Shown here one piece after another: positions 54,513 through 63,426 of a stretch of 64,000 bases of DNA. Each line of letters starts with the position of its first letter. The first letter of the stretch is position 1. Under the pieces are notes generated by a model, which was not told the DNA's origin, ran no database searches, and saw only the letters and a program-made list of their open reading frames with translations. The stretch spans positions 62,001-126,000 of the forward strand of contig NZ_JAAGKO020000002.1 of NCBI RefSeq assembly GCF_027947535.2, read 5' to 3'. This DNA is from Streptantibioticus silvisoli. Lineage in GTDB: Bacteria; Actinomycetota; Actinomycetes; Streptomycetales; Streptomycetaceae. The translations under genes were made by a program, and so were the position numbers.

Positions 54513-55700
54513 ATGCGCCATTTCGGACACCTCGCGCCCGGTGAGCGCGACGTGTTGTTCCACCGGGAGCCCGCCGAGTTCGGCGCCGACTCCCCGGTCC
54601 AGCTGCTGTCCATGGCACTGGGCGCGACCCTCTACAGTCCGGCCACCCGTCCCCGGCTCGCCGACGACGTGCGCAAACAGGCCGGGTCCGGCGTGGTGTC
54701 CATGGTGCTGTGCCTGGAGGACGCCATCGACGACACCGAGGTCGAGGCCGCCGAGGCCAACCTCGTCGTCCAGCTCACCGAACTGGCCCGGTACGGCACC
54801 GACCGGCTGCCCCTGCTGTTCGTCCGGGTCCGCAACCCCGGACAGATCGGCTCGCTCACCGGCCGGCTCGGTCCGGCGGTCGGCACGCTGACCGGATTCG
54901 TGCTGCCGAAGTTCACCGAGGACAGCGGCGTGCCCTTCATGGAGGCCATCGCCGCCGCGGAACGGGCCTGCGGCCACCGGCTGCTGGCCATGCCGGTGCT
55001 GGAGTCGCCCGGCCTGGCCCACCTGGAGAGCCGCACCGGGACGCTGCGCGGCATCGCGCGCACCCTGGAGAGGTACCGCGACCGGGTGCTGGCCGTCCGG
55101 CTCGGCGTCACCGACCTGTGCTCCGCCTACGCCCTGCGCCGCGCCCCCGACATGACCGCCTACGACGTCGGCGTGATCGCCTCCGTCATCGGCGACGTCG
55201 TCAACGTGCTGGGCCGCGCCGACGGCACCGGCTACACCATCACCGGCCCGGTGTGGGAGTACTTCCCGCAGCAGGAACGGATGTTCGCCACCCGGCTGCG
55301 GCACAGCCCGTTCGAACCGGACGCCGAGGAGTTGCGCACCACGCTGCTGGAGCACGACCTCGACGGCCTGCTGCGCGAGGTCGCCCTCGACCGGGCCAAC
55401 GGCCTGCTGGGCAAGACCTGCATCCACCCCTCGCACGTCGCCACCGTGCACGCCGTCTCCGTCGTCACGCACGAGGAGTACTGCGACGCGGCCGACATCC
55501 TGCGCGAGGAACACGGCGGCGGAGGCGTGCTGCGGTCCGCCTACACCAACAAGATGAACGAGGTGAAGCCGCACCGCGCCTGGGCGCTGCGCACCATGCG
55601 CCGCGCCGAGGTGTTCGGGGTGGCCCGGCCGGACATCACCTTCGTGGAACTGCTGGCCGCCTGCGGCCGTGCCGCCTCGGCGATCGCGGTGACCGCGTGA
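54513..55700 (+). CDS. HpcH/HpaI aldolase / citrate lyase-like enzyme of the Ter operon
   Basis: The 395-residue TIM-barrel protein of the CitE/HpcH superfamily has VSMVLCLEDAIDDTEVEAAE with the acidic metal site, LLFVRVRNP for the conserved arginine, FVLPKFTED, and LLAMPVLESPGLAHLESR. It makes or breaks C-C bonds of acyl-CoA or keto acids; in Ter operons it belongs to a proposed pathway to a nucleoside-like metabolite (Anantharaman, Iyer and Aravind). The ATG at 54513 has GGGGAG upstream. Its stop overlaps the GTG of the next gene. Confidence 0.85.
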   Translation: MRHFGHLAPGERDVLFHREPAEFGADSPVQLLSMALGATLYSPATRPRLADDVRKQAGSGVVSMVLCLEDAIDDTEVEAAEANLVVQLTELARYGTDRLPLLFVRVRNPGQIGSLTGRLGPAVGTLTGFVLPKFTEDSGVPFMEAIAAAERACGHRLLAMPVLESPGLAHLESRTGTLRGIARTLERYRDRVLAVRLGVTDLCSAYALRRAPDMTAYDVGVIASVIGDVVNVLGRADGTGYTITGPVWEYFPQQERMFATRLRHSPFEPDAEELRTTLLEHDLDGLLREVALDRANGLLGKTCIHPSHVATVHAVSVVTHEEYCDAADILREEHGGGGVLRSAYTNKMNEVKPHRAWALRTMRRAEVFGVARPDITFVELLAACGRAASAIAVTA

Positions 55701-57013
55701 CGACCCCGCCGGCGCAGGTGTGGACCGGCTCGTGGGTCGGTGACCGGCTCGGCGTGCGGCTGACCGGATCGCCGCGGCTGACCGGCATGCTCGGCCTGGC
55801 CGTGCGCGACAACCCCAAACGCGCCCACCTGCTGGTCTCCGGCGTGCTCGGCAAGCACGTGCCGGCCGCCCCGGCCGCCGTGCACGGCGCCGGACTCGCC
55901 CTCGGGCGCACCACCCGGACGCTGCTCGGCCCGGCCGCCGCCGCCCGCGCCGTGGTGCTCGGCTACGCCGAGACCGCCACCGCGCTGGGCCACTCGGTGG
56001 CCGACGGCATCGGCACCGCGCCCTACCTGCACTCCACCCGCCGCGCGGTGCCCGGGGTGGCCGACGCCGGGCGCTTCGAGGAGGCGCACAGCCACGCCAC
56101 CTCCCACCTGCTGCTGCCCGAGGACCCCGGGCTGCTGTCCGGCAGCGGCCCGCTGGTGCTGGTCGACGACGAGTTCTCCACCGGCAACACCGTGCTGAAC
56201 ACCGTCGCCGCGCTGCACGCCCGCGCCCCGCGCGACCACTACGTCGTCGTGGCGCTGGTCGACATGCGCACCGGTGCCGACCGCACGCGGCTGGAGAAGT
56301 ACGCCGCCGAACTGGGCGCCCGCGTCGACGTGGTGGCCCTGGCGACCGGCCAGGTCACGCTGCCCGACGGCGTGCTGGAACGCGGCCTGGCCCTGGTCGC
56401 CCGGCACCGCACCCCGCCGCCCGCCCCGGCCGCCGGACACCACGCCGTGCGGATCGACCTCGGCTGGCCCGCCGCACTGCCCGACGGCGGCCGGCACGGC
56501 TTCACCCCGGCCCACCGCGCCCGGCTGGAGGCGGCGCTGCCCGGCATGGCCGACCGGATCCGCGCCGCGCTGCCGCCCACCGCCCGTCGCGTGCTGGTGC
56601 TGGGCTGCGAGGAGCTGATGTACGCCCCGCTGCGGCTGGCCGGCGCGCTGGAGGCGGCCGGCGGGCTTGAGGTGCGGTTCTCCACCACCACCCGGTCCCC
56701 GGTGCTGGCGGTCGACGAACCCGGCTACGCCATCCGCACCCGGCTGGTCTTCCCCGCCCACGACGACCCCGGCGACGGCCCCGGCGAGCGCTACGCCTAC
56801 AACGTCGCCCCCGGCCGCGATCCGGCCCGCCGGTTCGACGCGATCGTCGCCGTGCTGGACTCCACCGCCGACACCCCTCAACTGCACGCGCCCGGCGGCC
56901 TGTTGAGCCACCTGGCCGCACACACCGACCGGCTCGCGCTGGCCGTCGTACCCAGCCACACCCCCGACCGGCCGGCCGCTGGACGGCCGACCACCGAACG
57001 GCAGGTCCGATAA
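55697..57013 (+). CDS. Ter-associated phosphoribosyltransferase
   Basis: This 438-residue protein has the PRPP-binding loop LVLVDDEFSTGNTV at about residues 153-166, preceded by FEEAHSHATSHLLLPEDP. A second domain from about residue 260 (LEAALPGMADRIRAAL, VLVLGCEELMYAPLRLAGAL) is the TRSP-type domain found fused in this family. It would attach a ribose phosphate to the product of the aldolase. The GTG at 55697 overlaps the upstream stop, so translation is coupled. Confidence 0.85.
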   Translation: MTTPPAQVWTGSWVGDRLGVRLTGSPRLTGMLGLAVRDNPKRAHLLVSGVLGKHVPAAPAAVHGAGLALGRTTRTLLGPAAAARAVVLGYAETATALGHSVADGIGTAPYLHSTRRAVPGVADAGRFEEAHSHATSHLLLPEDPGLLSGSGPLVLVDDEFSTGNTVLNTVAALHARAPRDHYVVVALVDMRTGADRTRLEKYAAELGARVDVVALATGQVTLPDGVLERGLALVARHRTPPPAPAAGHHAVRIDLGWPAALPDGGRHGFTPAHRARLEAALPGMADRIRAALPPTARRVLVLGCEELMYAPLRLAGALEAAGGLEVRFSTTTRSPVLAVDEPGYAIRTRLVFPAHDDPGDGPGERYAYNVAPGRDPARRFDAIVAVLDSTADTPQLHAPGGLLSHLAAHTDRLALAVVPSHTPDRPAAGRPTTERQVR

Positions 57014-57016
57014 CCC

Positions 57017-58192
57017 ATGCTGTCCGAACCGCTGCGCGGCCCCGCCTTCTCCAGCTACCCCGCCGACGAGGTGGGCTGGCTGCTGAAGGACCTCAGCGAC
57101 GTGCCGCTGGAGGCGCCGGTCGAGGAACGCGAGGAGGCCGTCCAGCACGGCGGCGCGCACTACGCCGAGTCGCTGCCGGTGGAGTACCGGCCCACCGAGG
57201 AGTACCTCGCGCTCTTCCACGCGGCGCTGGCCGCCTCCGCCGACCGGGTGGCCCGCGCGGTCGGCGCCGTCACCGGCCTGCTGCTCGCCGAACGCGCCCG
57301 CCCCGGCCACCCCCCGGTGCTGGTCTCGCTGGCCCGGGCCGGCACCCCGGTCGGCGTCCTGATGCGCCGCTGGGCCCGCCGCGCCCACGGCCTGGACCTG
57401 CCGCACTACGCGGTCTCCATCGTCCGCGGCCGCGGCATCGACACCAACGCGCTGCGCTGGCTGGCCGCCCACCACGACCCGCGCGACGTGGTGTTCGTCG
57501 ACGGCTGGACCGGCAAGGGCGCCATCACCCGCGAACTGACCGCCGCCGTCGAGGAGTTCGGCCGCCACGGCGGACCGGCCGGCTTCGACCCGCGGCTGGC
57601 GGTGCTCGCCGACCCCGGCCGCTGCGTCACCGAGTACGGCACCCGCGACGACTTCCTCATCCCCTCCGCGTGCCTGAACTCCACCGTCTCCGGCCTGGTC
57701 TCGCGCACCGTGCTGCGCGCCGACCTCACCGGACCGCGCGACTTCCACGGCGCCAAGTTCTACCGCGACCTGGCCGCCGACGACGTCTCCGGGCACTTCA
57801 CCGACACCGTCGCCGGCCGGTTCGGCGCCACCGACGACGCCGCCGCGAACGACACCGCCCGGCTGCTCGGCGCCACCGCCGAGCGCGCCCCCGACTGGGC
57901 CGGCTGGCAGGCGGTCACCCGGATCAGCGACGAGTACGGCATCCACGACGTCAACCTCGTCAAGCCCGGCGTCGGCGAGACCACCCGGGTCATGCTGCGC
58001 CGGGTGCCGTGGCGGGTGCTGGCCCGGCGCGGCACCGGCGCCGACCTCGACCACGTCCGGCTGCTCGCCGCCCAGCGCGGCGTACCGGTCGAGGAGGTCG
58101 ACGAACTGCCGTACTCCTGTGTCGGGTTGATCCACCCGCACTACACCCGCGGCGCCACCGGTGCCGACGGCAGGCTGGCGGCCACCCGGTGA
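57017..58192 (+). CDS. Phosphoribosyltransferase-PELOTA protein (StiP family) of the Ter operon
   Basis: The 391-residue protein begins MLSEPLRGPAFSSYPADEVG. The PRPP-loop-like segment DVVFVDGWTGKGAI is at about 157-170, and LVSLARAGTPVGVLMRRW precedes it. The C-terminal 80 residues (VMLRRVPWRVLARRGTGADL, VPVEEVDELPYSCVGLIHPH) form a PELOTA-like RNA-binding domain. Databases often name it cysteine protease StiP; C222 in PSACLNSTVSG is a possible nucleophile, but the phosphoribosyltransferase reading fits the operon better. It starts three bases after the upstream stop. Confidence 0.82.
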   Translation: MLSEPLRGPAFSSYPADEVGWLLKDLSDVPLEAPVEEREEAVQHGGAHYAESLPVEYRPTEEYLALFHAALAASADRVARAVGAVTGLLLAERARPGHPPVLVSLARAGTPVGVLMRRWARRAHGLDLPHYAVSIVRGRGIDTNALRWLAAHHDPRDVVFVDGWTGKGAITRELTAAVEEFGRHGGPAGFDPRLAVLADPGRCVTEYGTRDDFLIPSACLNSTVSGLVSRTVLRADLTGPRDFHGAKFYRDLAADDVSGHFTDTVAGRFGATDDAAANDTARLLGATAERAPDWAGWQAVTRISDEYGIHDVNLVKPGVGETTRVMLRRVPWRVLARRGTGADLDHVRLLAAQRGVPVEEVDELPYSCVGLIHPHYTRGATGADGRLAATR

Positions 58193-59025
58193 CCGTCCGC
58201 CCGGCGCCGGCCCACCGCGCCACACTCGTCGCCACCGACCTCGACCGCACCCTCATCTACTCCAACGCCGCCCTCGCCCTGACCATGCCGGACGACCAGG
58301 CGCCCCGGCTGCTGTGCGTCGAGGTCCACAACGGCCGCCCGCTGTCCTTCGTCACCGAGCGGGCCGCCGCCCTCATCGAGGAACTCGCGGCGGCCACCGA
58401 CTTCGTGCCGGTCACCACCCGCACCCGCGACCAGTACCGCCGCGTCCACCTGCCCGGACCGCCGCCGCGTTACGCGGTCTGCGCCAACGGCGGCCACCTG
58501 CTGGTCGACGGCCGCACCGACCGCGACTGGCACGACCGGGTGCGCCGGACCGTCGCCGCCGGCTGCGCGCCGCTCGCGCAGGTGCTGGACCACCTGGTGC
58601 GCCACGCCGACCCCGGCTGGCTGCGCAAGGCCCGGGTGGCGGAGGACCTGTTCGTCTACCTGGTGGTCGAACGCGACCTGGTGCCGCAGGAGTGGATCAA
58701 GGAGATCAGCGGCTGGGCGGCCGACCGCGGCTGGACCGTCTCCCTCCAGGGCCGCAAGCTCTACGCGGTCCCGGTCCCGCTGACGAAGTCCGCCGCCCTC
58801 GCCGAGGTGGTCCGCCGCACCGGCGCCGACCGGGTGCTGGCGGCCGGCGACTCCCTGCTCGACGCCGACCTGCTGCTCGCCGCGGACCACGCCTGGCGCC
58901 CCGGCCACGGCGAACTCGCCGACACCGGCTGGACCGCGCCGCACCTGACCGCCCTCACCACCCGGGGCGTCGCGGCCGGCGAACTCATCGTGACCCGCAT
59001 GGCCGCCTGGCTCAAGGAGAACTGA
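58189..59025 (+). CDS. HAD-family hydrolase of the Ter operon
   Basis: This 278-residue Cof-like HAD has canonical motif I TDLDRTLIYS (D17, D19) and motif IV AAGDSLLDADLLLAAD, with VTTRTRDQYRRV as motif II. It is therefore expected to be an active phosphatase, probably removing the phosphate from the ribosylated intermediate. The GTG at 58189 overlaps the upstream stop. It is the same length as the HAD protein at 5,148, but that one lacks the second aspartate of motif I. Confidence 0.88.
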   Translation: MTVRPAPAHRATLVATDLDRTLIYSNAALALTMPDDQAPRLLCVEVHNGRPLSFVTERAAALIEELAAATDFVPVTTRTRDQYRRVHLPGPPPRYAVCANGGHLLVDGRTDRDWHDRVRRTVAAGCAPLAQVLDHLVRHADPGWLRKARVAEDLFVYLVVERDLVPQEWIKEISGWAADRGWTVSLQGRKLYAVPVPLTKSAALAEVVRRTGADRVLAAGDSLLDADLLLAADHAWRPGHGELADTGWTAPHLTALTTRGVAAGELIVTRMAAWLKEN

Positions 59026-59049
59026 CGCGCCGTCAGAAGCGGCCGGAGG

Positions 59050-59395
59050 TGGGCCGCACCGCCGGCCGGCGGCCCCGGGGTACGGCGCCGTCGTACCGCC
59101 GCTCCGGTGGGGGCGCTCCGGGGGGAGGCCCGCGCCGGTCCGGGGCCGCTGCAAGCGAATCGCGCCGCTGGCCGGCGGCCCCCGGTGCGCGGCGCCGTCG
59201 AACGGCCGCTCCGGTGGGGGCGCTCCGGGGGAGGCCCGCACCGGTCCGGTGCCGCTCCAAGCGAATCGCGCCGCTGGCCGGCGGCCCCCGGTGCGCGGCG
59301 CCGTCGAACGGCCGCTCCGGTGGGGGCGCTCCGGGGGAGGCCCGCACCGGTCCGGTGCCGCTCCAAGCGAACCGCGCCGCCGGTGCGTACCCTCA
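59050..59395. repeat. 106-bp tandem repeat
   Basis: The anchor GCTCCGGTGGGGGCGCTCCG is at 59101, 59208 and 59314. The spacings are 107 and 106 bases because copy 1 has one extra G. Copies 2 and 3 are nearly identical for about 90 bases. A diverged partial copy lies upstream from about 59,050. It fills the spacer between the Ter HAD gene and the convergent kinase gene. No frame is conserved. Confidence 0.92.
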
Positions 59396-59408
59396 CCGGT
59401 CCGCCGCC

Positions 59409-60038
59409 TCAACGGCGGATGACGCGCGAGCAGTTGGCCTTCCCCTTCGCCACCCGGTCGGCGTTCGGGCGCTCGCTGGACGCGATGAACTTCAGCGCCT
59501 CGCCCCGGCTGCGGCCGCCGCGCACGTGCCGGCGCAGCAGCCTGGCCTCGCGCACCGGCCAGGGGACCTCCACGTACCACAGCGCCGCCAGCAGCCCCCG
59601 CACCTCGCGCCAGCCCTCGCCGTCGTCGGCCAGGTAGTTGCCCTCCGTTATCACCAGCCGCGCCGACGGCGGCACCACCAGGCCCGCCGCCACCGGCTCC
59701 TCGATCGCGCGGTCGAAGTCGGGGACGTAGACCGGCCGCGCCGTCTCCTCGCGCAGCCGGCGCAGCAGGTGCACGTACCCCCACACGTCGAAGGTCTCCG
59801 GCGCGCCCTTGCGGTCCCGCAGCCCCAGCGCGTCCAGCCGCGCGGTCGACAGGTGGAAGCCGTCCATCGGCACCCGGGCCGCGGTGCCGGGCCCCAGACG
59901 TTCCTCGACGCCGCGCGCCAGGCGCCTGGCCAGCGTCGACTTGCCGGCCGCCGGCGCGCCCGCCAGGCCCAGCAGCGCCCGGCCGCCCGGCGCGCCGTCC
60001 GCCAGCTCCGCCGCTTCGTCGATCAAGGCGCTCAGCAT
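59409..60038 (-). CDS. P-loop nucleoside/sugar kinase (uridine kinase-like)
   Basis: The 209-residue kinase has the Walker A GLAGAPAAGKSTLARRLA, PMDGFHLSTARLD, VYVPDFDRAIEEP and VITEGNYLADD. This order is that of the uridine kinase/pantothenate kinase-like group annotated as nucleoside/nucleotide kinase family (YggC/FrcK type). It phosphorylates a small alcohol such as a nucleoside, sugar or pantothenate. It lies beside the Ter biosynthetic operon but converges with it, so a link is only possible, not shown. Confidence 0.85.
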   Translation of the reverse strand: MLSALIDEAAELADGAPGGRALLGLAGAPAAGKSTLARRLARGVEERLGPGTAARVPMDGFHLSTARLDALGLRDRKGAPETFDVWGYVHLLRRLREETARPVYVPDFDRAIEEPVAAGLVVPPSARLVITEGNYLADDGEGWREVRGLLAALWYVEVPWPVREARLLRRHVRGGRSRGEALKFIASSERPNADRVAKGKANCSRVIRR

Positions 60039-60091
60039 GCGCGTACCCTATGCACCCGCGACGTGCCCGTGAATCCCCCGTGGAGGCTTTG

Positions 60092-60751
60092 GTGACCGAC
60101 AGCAAGAATCCGCCGCTCACCCCCGAGCTGTACGACTACCTGCTCGCCAACAATCCGCTCTCCGCCGCCCAGCGCGACCTGATCGCGGTAACGGAGGAAC
60201 GTTTCGGCTCGGTGGCCGGCCTGCAGACCGCGCCGGAGCAGGGACCGCTGCTGGCCTTCCTGGTGCGGCTCACCGGTGCCCGGCGGATCGTCGAGGTCGG
60301 CACCTTCACCGGTTACTCCACGCTGTCGATGGCGCAGGCGCTGCCGGACGACGGCACGCTCATCGCCTGCGACGTCAACGAGGAGTGGACGGCGCTGGGC
60401 CAGCAGGCCTGGCAGGCGGCCGGTGTCGGCGACCGGATCGACCTGCGCATCGCGCCGGCCCTGGAGACCCTGCGCTCGCTGCCGGCCGACCCGTGGATCG
60501 ACCTGTCCTTCCTCGACGCCGACAAGGCCGGCTACCCGTCGTACTGGCAGGAGCTGGTCCCCCGCACCCGGCCCGGCGGGCTGCTGGTGGTCGACAACAC
60601 CTACTTCCACGGCGGCGCCGCCGACCCCGCCGCCACCGGCAGCGCCGCCGCCATCCGGGCGTTCAACGAACTGGTGCTGGCCGACGACCGCGTCGAGTCG
60701 GTCCAGCTCAACGTCGCGGACGGTCTGACCCTCGCCCGTCGCTCGGGCTGA
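60092..60751 (+). CDS. O-methyltransferase (family 3, CCoAOMT-like)
   Basis: The 219-residue SAM-dependent class I methyltransferase has VEVGTFTGYSTLSMAQALP (motif I), LIACDVNEEW, IDLSFLDADKAGYPSYWQ (metal-binding Asp) and GGLLVVDNTYFHG. These match cation-dependent O-methyltransferases acting on catechols or similar diols. The GTG at 60092 follows GGAGG. It is divergent from the kinase gene across 53 bases, and its 3' end overlaps the convergent DUF4383 gene by 44 bases. Confidence 0.9.
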   Translation: MTDSKNPPLTPELYDYLLANNPLSAAQRDLIAVTEERFGSVAGLQTAPEQGPLLAFLVRLTGARRIVEVGTFTGYSTLSMAQALPDDGTLIACDVNEEWTALGQQAWQAAGVGDRIDLRIAPALETLRSLPADPWIDLSFLDADKAGYPSYWQELVPRTRPGGLLVVDNTYFHGGAADPAATGSAAAIRAFNELVLADDRVESVQLNVADGLTLARRSG

Positions 60752-61334
60752 GCGGCCGGCTGCCGCCCGGCGGGGCACCGGGCGGCGGCCGCAGCGGCCG
60801 GCCGTGCGCGGTCACCGCCTCCGGCTGCCTCCCGGTGCCGTCGTCCTGCGCCAGCCGCTCGCGCTCCGCCTGCTCGGGGTGGCGCTGCTGCCAGTACGGG
60901 TTGTCGTGCGGCAGATGGCTGTGCACCCGCCCGTACATCCCGAACGTCATCAGGATCAGCCCGAAGACGAAGCTGAACAGCACGTTGGAGATCTTGAACG
61001 CGAGGAAGTTCGCACCGGTGTCCAGCAGCGCCAGGTTGACGAAGCCGCTCAGCACGAACACCACGCCCAGCACCATGTTCACGGTGGACGCGACGTTCCC
61101 GCCGATGATCATGCCGCCCAGCAGCAGCGGACCGACCACCACCGACAGCAGGCTCAGCGCGCCGTTCGAGCTGAGCCCCGCCACCTGGTCGCCGTTGGTG
61201 GAGAAGAACCCGACCTGGCCGAAGAAGCCCAGGATGCCGAAGGTCAGCAGGACCAGACCCATCAGCCCGGCCCCGGCCCGGTAGACCCGGCTGAGCGGGT
61301 GGTCCGTCGGCAGGTGTTCGTCGAGTCTCAGCAT
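60708..61334 (-). CDS. DUF4383 membrane protein
   Basis: The 208-residue protein has four membrane segments (AGLMGLVLLTFGILGFFG, GALSLLSVVVGPLLLGGMII, MVLGVVFVLSGFVNLALL, VLFSFVFGLILMTFGMYG), the DUF4383 fold. The last 60 residues (HSHLPHDNPYWQQRHPEQAE and onward) are polar and end in a Pro/Gly/Arg-rich tail, the last part of which overlaps the O-methyltransferase gene on the other strand. The function is unknown. Confidence 0.82.
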   Translation of the reverse strand: MLRLDEHLPTDHPLSRVYRAGAGLMGLVLLTFGILGFFGQVGFFSTNGDQVAGLSSNGALSLLSVVVGPLLLGGMIIGGNVASTVNMVLGVVFVLSGFVNLALLDTGANFLAFKISNVLFSFVFGLILMTFGMYGRVHSHLPHDNPYWQQRHPEQAERERLAQDDGTGRQPEAVTAHGRPLRPPPGAPPGGSRPLSPSDGRGSDRPRR

Positions 61335-61492
61335 CGGCCGGCCTCCCTGGTACGGACGCGGCACCGCAGCAGGCGTCCGCCGCCACCGCGTCCCTCCAGC
61401 ATCCGCCGCGATCGGCGGACAGGCCACTCGCCCGGCTCAGCCGCAGGCCACGGCCCCGCCGGCCCGGCGCACCCGGCCCGCCGACGCCGGGG

Positions 61493-61714
61493 TCAGCCGC
61501 AGCACCCGCCCCCGCAGCACCCGCCGCCCCCGCCCCCGCCGGCCCGCGGCGCGGCCGACTGCGAGGCGGCACCGGTCACGGCCACCGTCGACAGCAGCTT
61601 CACCGTGTCCTCGTGCCCGTCCGGGCAACTGGCCGGCGCGGCGGACTCGGCCATCGGCCGGTTCTTTTCGAACGTGGCGCCACAGGCGCGGCAGCGGTAC
61701 TCGTAACGAGGCAT
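61493..61714 (-). CDS. FmdB-type zinc ribbon protein
   Basis: The 73-residue protein has the zinc ribbon MPRYEYRCRACGATFEKNRP, followed by SCPDGHEDTVKLLS, giving the CxxC...CxxxH metal site of the FmdB regulatory protein family. The tail is glycine and cysteine only (CCGGGCCG), possibly a second metal site and common in actinomycete FmdB proteins. The partner gene is unknown. Confidence 0.85.
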   Translation of the reverse strand: MPRYEYRCRACGATFEKNRPMAESAAPASCPDGHEDTVKLLSTVAVTGAASQSAAPRAGGGGGGGCCGGGCCG

Positions 61715-61739
61715 GCCACGCAGGATAACCGCGGGTCAC

Positions 61740-62010
61740 CGTTTCGGATACGGGCCACGGGTGGGCCGGGTGGGCGCCGCCTTGCGGTGGGCGGTGAGGG
61801 TGCTGGGGTGCGGGGGAGGCGGGCCGGCGGCGGTGAGGGCGCCCGGGGGTGGCGTGGGTGGCGGTGAGGCGGCCGGTGCCGGGGAGGTGGCGGCCACCGG
61901 TGAAGGCGGCGCCTTGCGGTGAAGGCGGCCGGCGGCGGTGAAAGCGGCCCCCGGTGAACGCGGTCGGCGGCGCCGAGAGCCGCGGTGCCCGGCGAGGACG
62001 GCGCCGTCGG
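61740..62010. repeat. Degenerate GGCGGTGAAGGCGGC repeats
   Basis: The spacer between the FmdB and coiled-coil genes is made of diverged short G-rich units such as GGCGGTGARGGCGGCC and CGCCTTGCGGTG (the latter at about 61,778 and 61,909). The spacing is irregular. I see no gene or clear terminator. Confidence 0.55.
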
Positions 62011-62016
62011 CGGGGG

Positions 62017-63261
62017 TCAGCGCTGGGTGGCGCGTTCCTCGCGGATGTTGAGCACCACGCGCTCGGCGGTCTGGCGGATGGCCGCGGTCTCGGTGAGGAA
62101 CGCCCAGTAGTCCGGGTGCCGCCCGGTGAGCGCGGCGACGGCCGCGTCCAGCCGGGTGACGCCCTCGTCGAGCGGGCGGGCGTGCTTCGGCTCCGGGGTG
62201 GCCCGGCCCTGCATGGCCAGCCGCTGGGCGTCCCGCAGGGCGAACCGCGTCTTGTCGATCTCCGCCTGCTGGTCCTTGCTGACCTCGTTGAGCCGGCGCA
62301 GCCGGTCGCCGGCCGCGGCCACCGCCGCGTCGGTGCCGCTGAGCAGGTCGCGGACCGCGGCGATCGCGTCGCCCGCCTCCTGCCAGCGCTGCCCGTCGCG
62401 GGCGGCCGCCGCCTCGTCCAGCTTGCGGTGCGCCTGGGCGGCGGCGGTACGGGCCTGGTCCGGCACCTGCTGGAGGTCCTGCCAGCACGCGGCGCTGAAC
62501 CGGCGCCGCAGCTCGCTCAGCGTGGGGCCGACCTGTTCGGCGCGGGTGGTCAGCGCCTCGACCCGGGTACGCAGGCTGACCAGCCGCTTGTCGATCTCCG
62601 CGGCCCGCTCCGGCAGCCGTTCGGCCTCGGTGCGGATCTCCTCCGCCCGGCGCCGCACGTCGTCGGCGCGGCGGATGGTCTCCTGGACGCCGTGCGCGCT
62701 CGCGCCCTGGTTCAGCTTGGTCAGCTCCGGCGCCAGCGCCGCCAGCCGCGCGGCCAGGTCGTCCGCCTTCAGCCGGCCGGCCCGCACGGTGTCCAGCGCC
62801 CGGGTGGCCGCCAGCAGCGACTGCTTGGCGCGTTCCACCGACGGTGCCAGCCGGGCGAGTTCGGTCTCCGCGCGGGTGAGCAGCGGTCCGAGGCTGTCGG
62901 CGAACCGTCCCAGGTCCGCGCGCACCTTGCCGATCTCGTCCTTCGCCAGGGTGAAGGCGTTGCGCGCCCGGGTCGCGGTGGCCAGGTCCAGCTCGACCGC
63001 GTCGAGGTCGTGCGCGTCGACGGTGTCGATGTAGGCGGCGCTGACCTGGTCGATCCGCCGGCCCAGCGTCTCGAAGTCGGCGGCGGCCTTGCGGCCGGCG
63101 GGGGAGCTGTCGACGGCCGTGATCGCCTCGATCGAGATCGTCAGGTCCCGCTGGGCGGTGTCCAGCTCGTAGAACGCCTCCGCCGCGGCGTCCTTCGCGG
63201 CCTGCGCGCCCGCACGGTGGTCGTCCCCCCGCCCGCGCCACCACGATCGTGCCGTCGTCAC
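62017..63261 (-). CDS. Coiled-coil protein of unknown function
   Basis: The 414-residue, almost wholly alpha-helical protein has long heptad-like stretches (for example DDVRRRAEEIRTEAERLPER, AAEIDKRLVSLRTRVEALTT and AQVGPTL-type helices). It has no membrane segment and no enzyme motif. The N-terminus (ARSWWRGRGDDHRAGAQAAK) is basic. I recognise it only as a conserved Streptomyces-type hypothetical; a structural or cytoskeletal role is possible. The GTG at 63261 is chosen for the GGGAGAGGGAT ribosome site; GTG 63282 is the alternative. Confidence 0.7.
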   Translation of the reverse strand: MTTARSWWRGRGDDHRAGAQAAKDAAAEAFYELDTAQRDLTISIEAITAVDSSPAGRKAAADFETLGRRIDQVSAAYIDTVDAHDLDAVELDLATATRARNAFTLAKDEIGKVRADLGRFADSLGPLLTRAETELARLAPSVERAKQSLLAATRALDTVRAGRLKADDLAARLAALAPELTKLNQGASAHGVQETIRRADDVRRRAEEIRTEAERLPERAAEIDKRLVSLRTRVEALTTRAEQVGPTLSELRRRFSAACWQDLQQVPDQARTAAAQAHRKLDEAAAARDGQRWQEAGDAIAAVRDLLSGTDAAVAAAGDRLRRLNEVSKDQQAEIDKTRFALRDAQRLAMQGRATPEPKHARPLDEGVTRLDAAVAALTGRHPDYWAFLTETAAIRQTAERVVLNIREERATQR

Positions 63262-63426
63262 ATCCCTCTCCCGCTGCTCCACCCGTCCGCGTCACTCCCC
63301 GTCCATCCTCGCACCCCCGCACCCCCCGACGCGCCCCCCGTCCTCCCGCACCCCTCCCAGGATTTGTCCCCGCCGCCCTCCAGCACGGTAGGGTGACCTC
63401 TCCCGTGCGTGCCCCCGCACGCACCC

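Noticed and set aside
57017-58192. Annotation of the PELOTA-domain protein as a cysteine protease
   Set aside because: I see no Cys-His-Asp/Asn protease signature, whereas a PRPP-loop-like motif and the operon context favour a phosphoribosyltransferase. The name StiP is kept only as a family label.
59026-59408. Possible repeat protein encoded by the 106-bp array
   Set aside because: 106 is not a multiple of three, copies differ by a one-base indel, and there is no start with a ribosome site.
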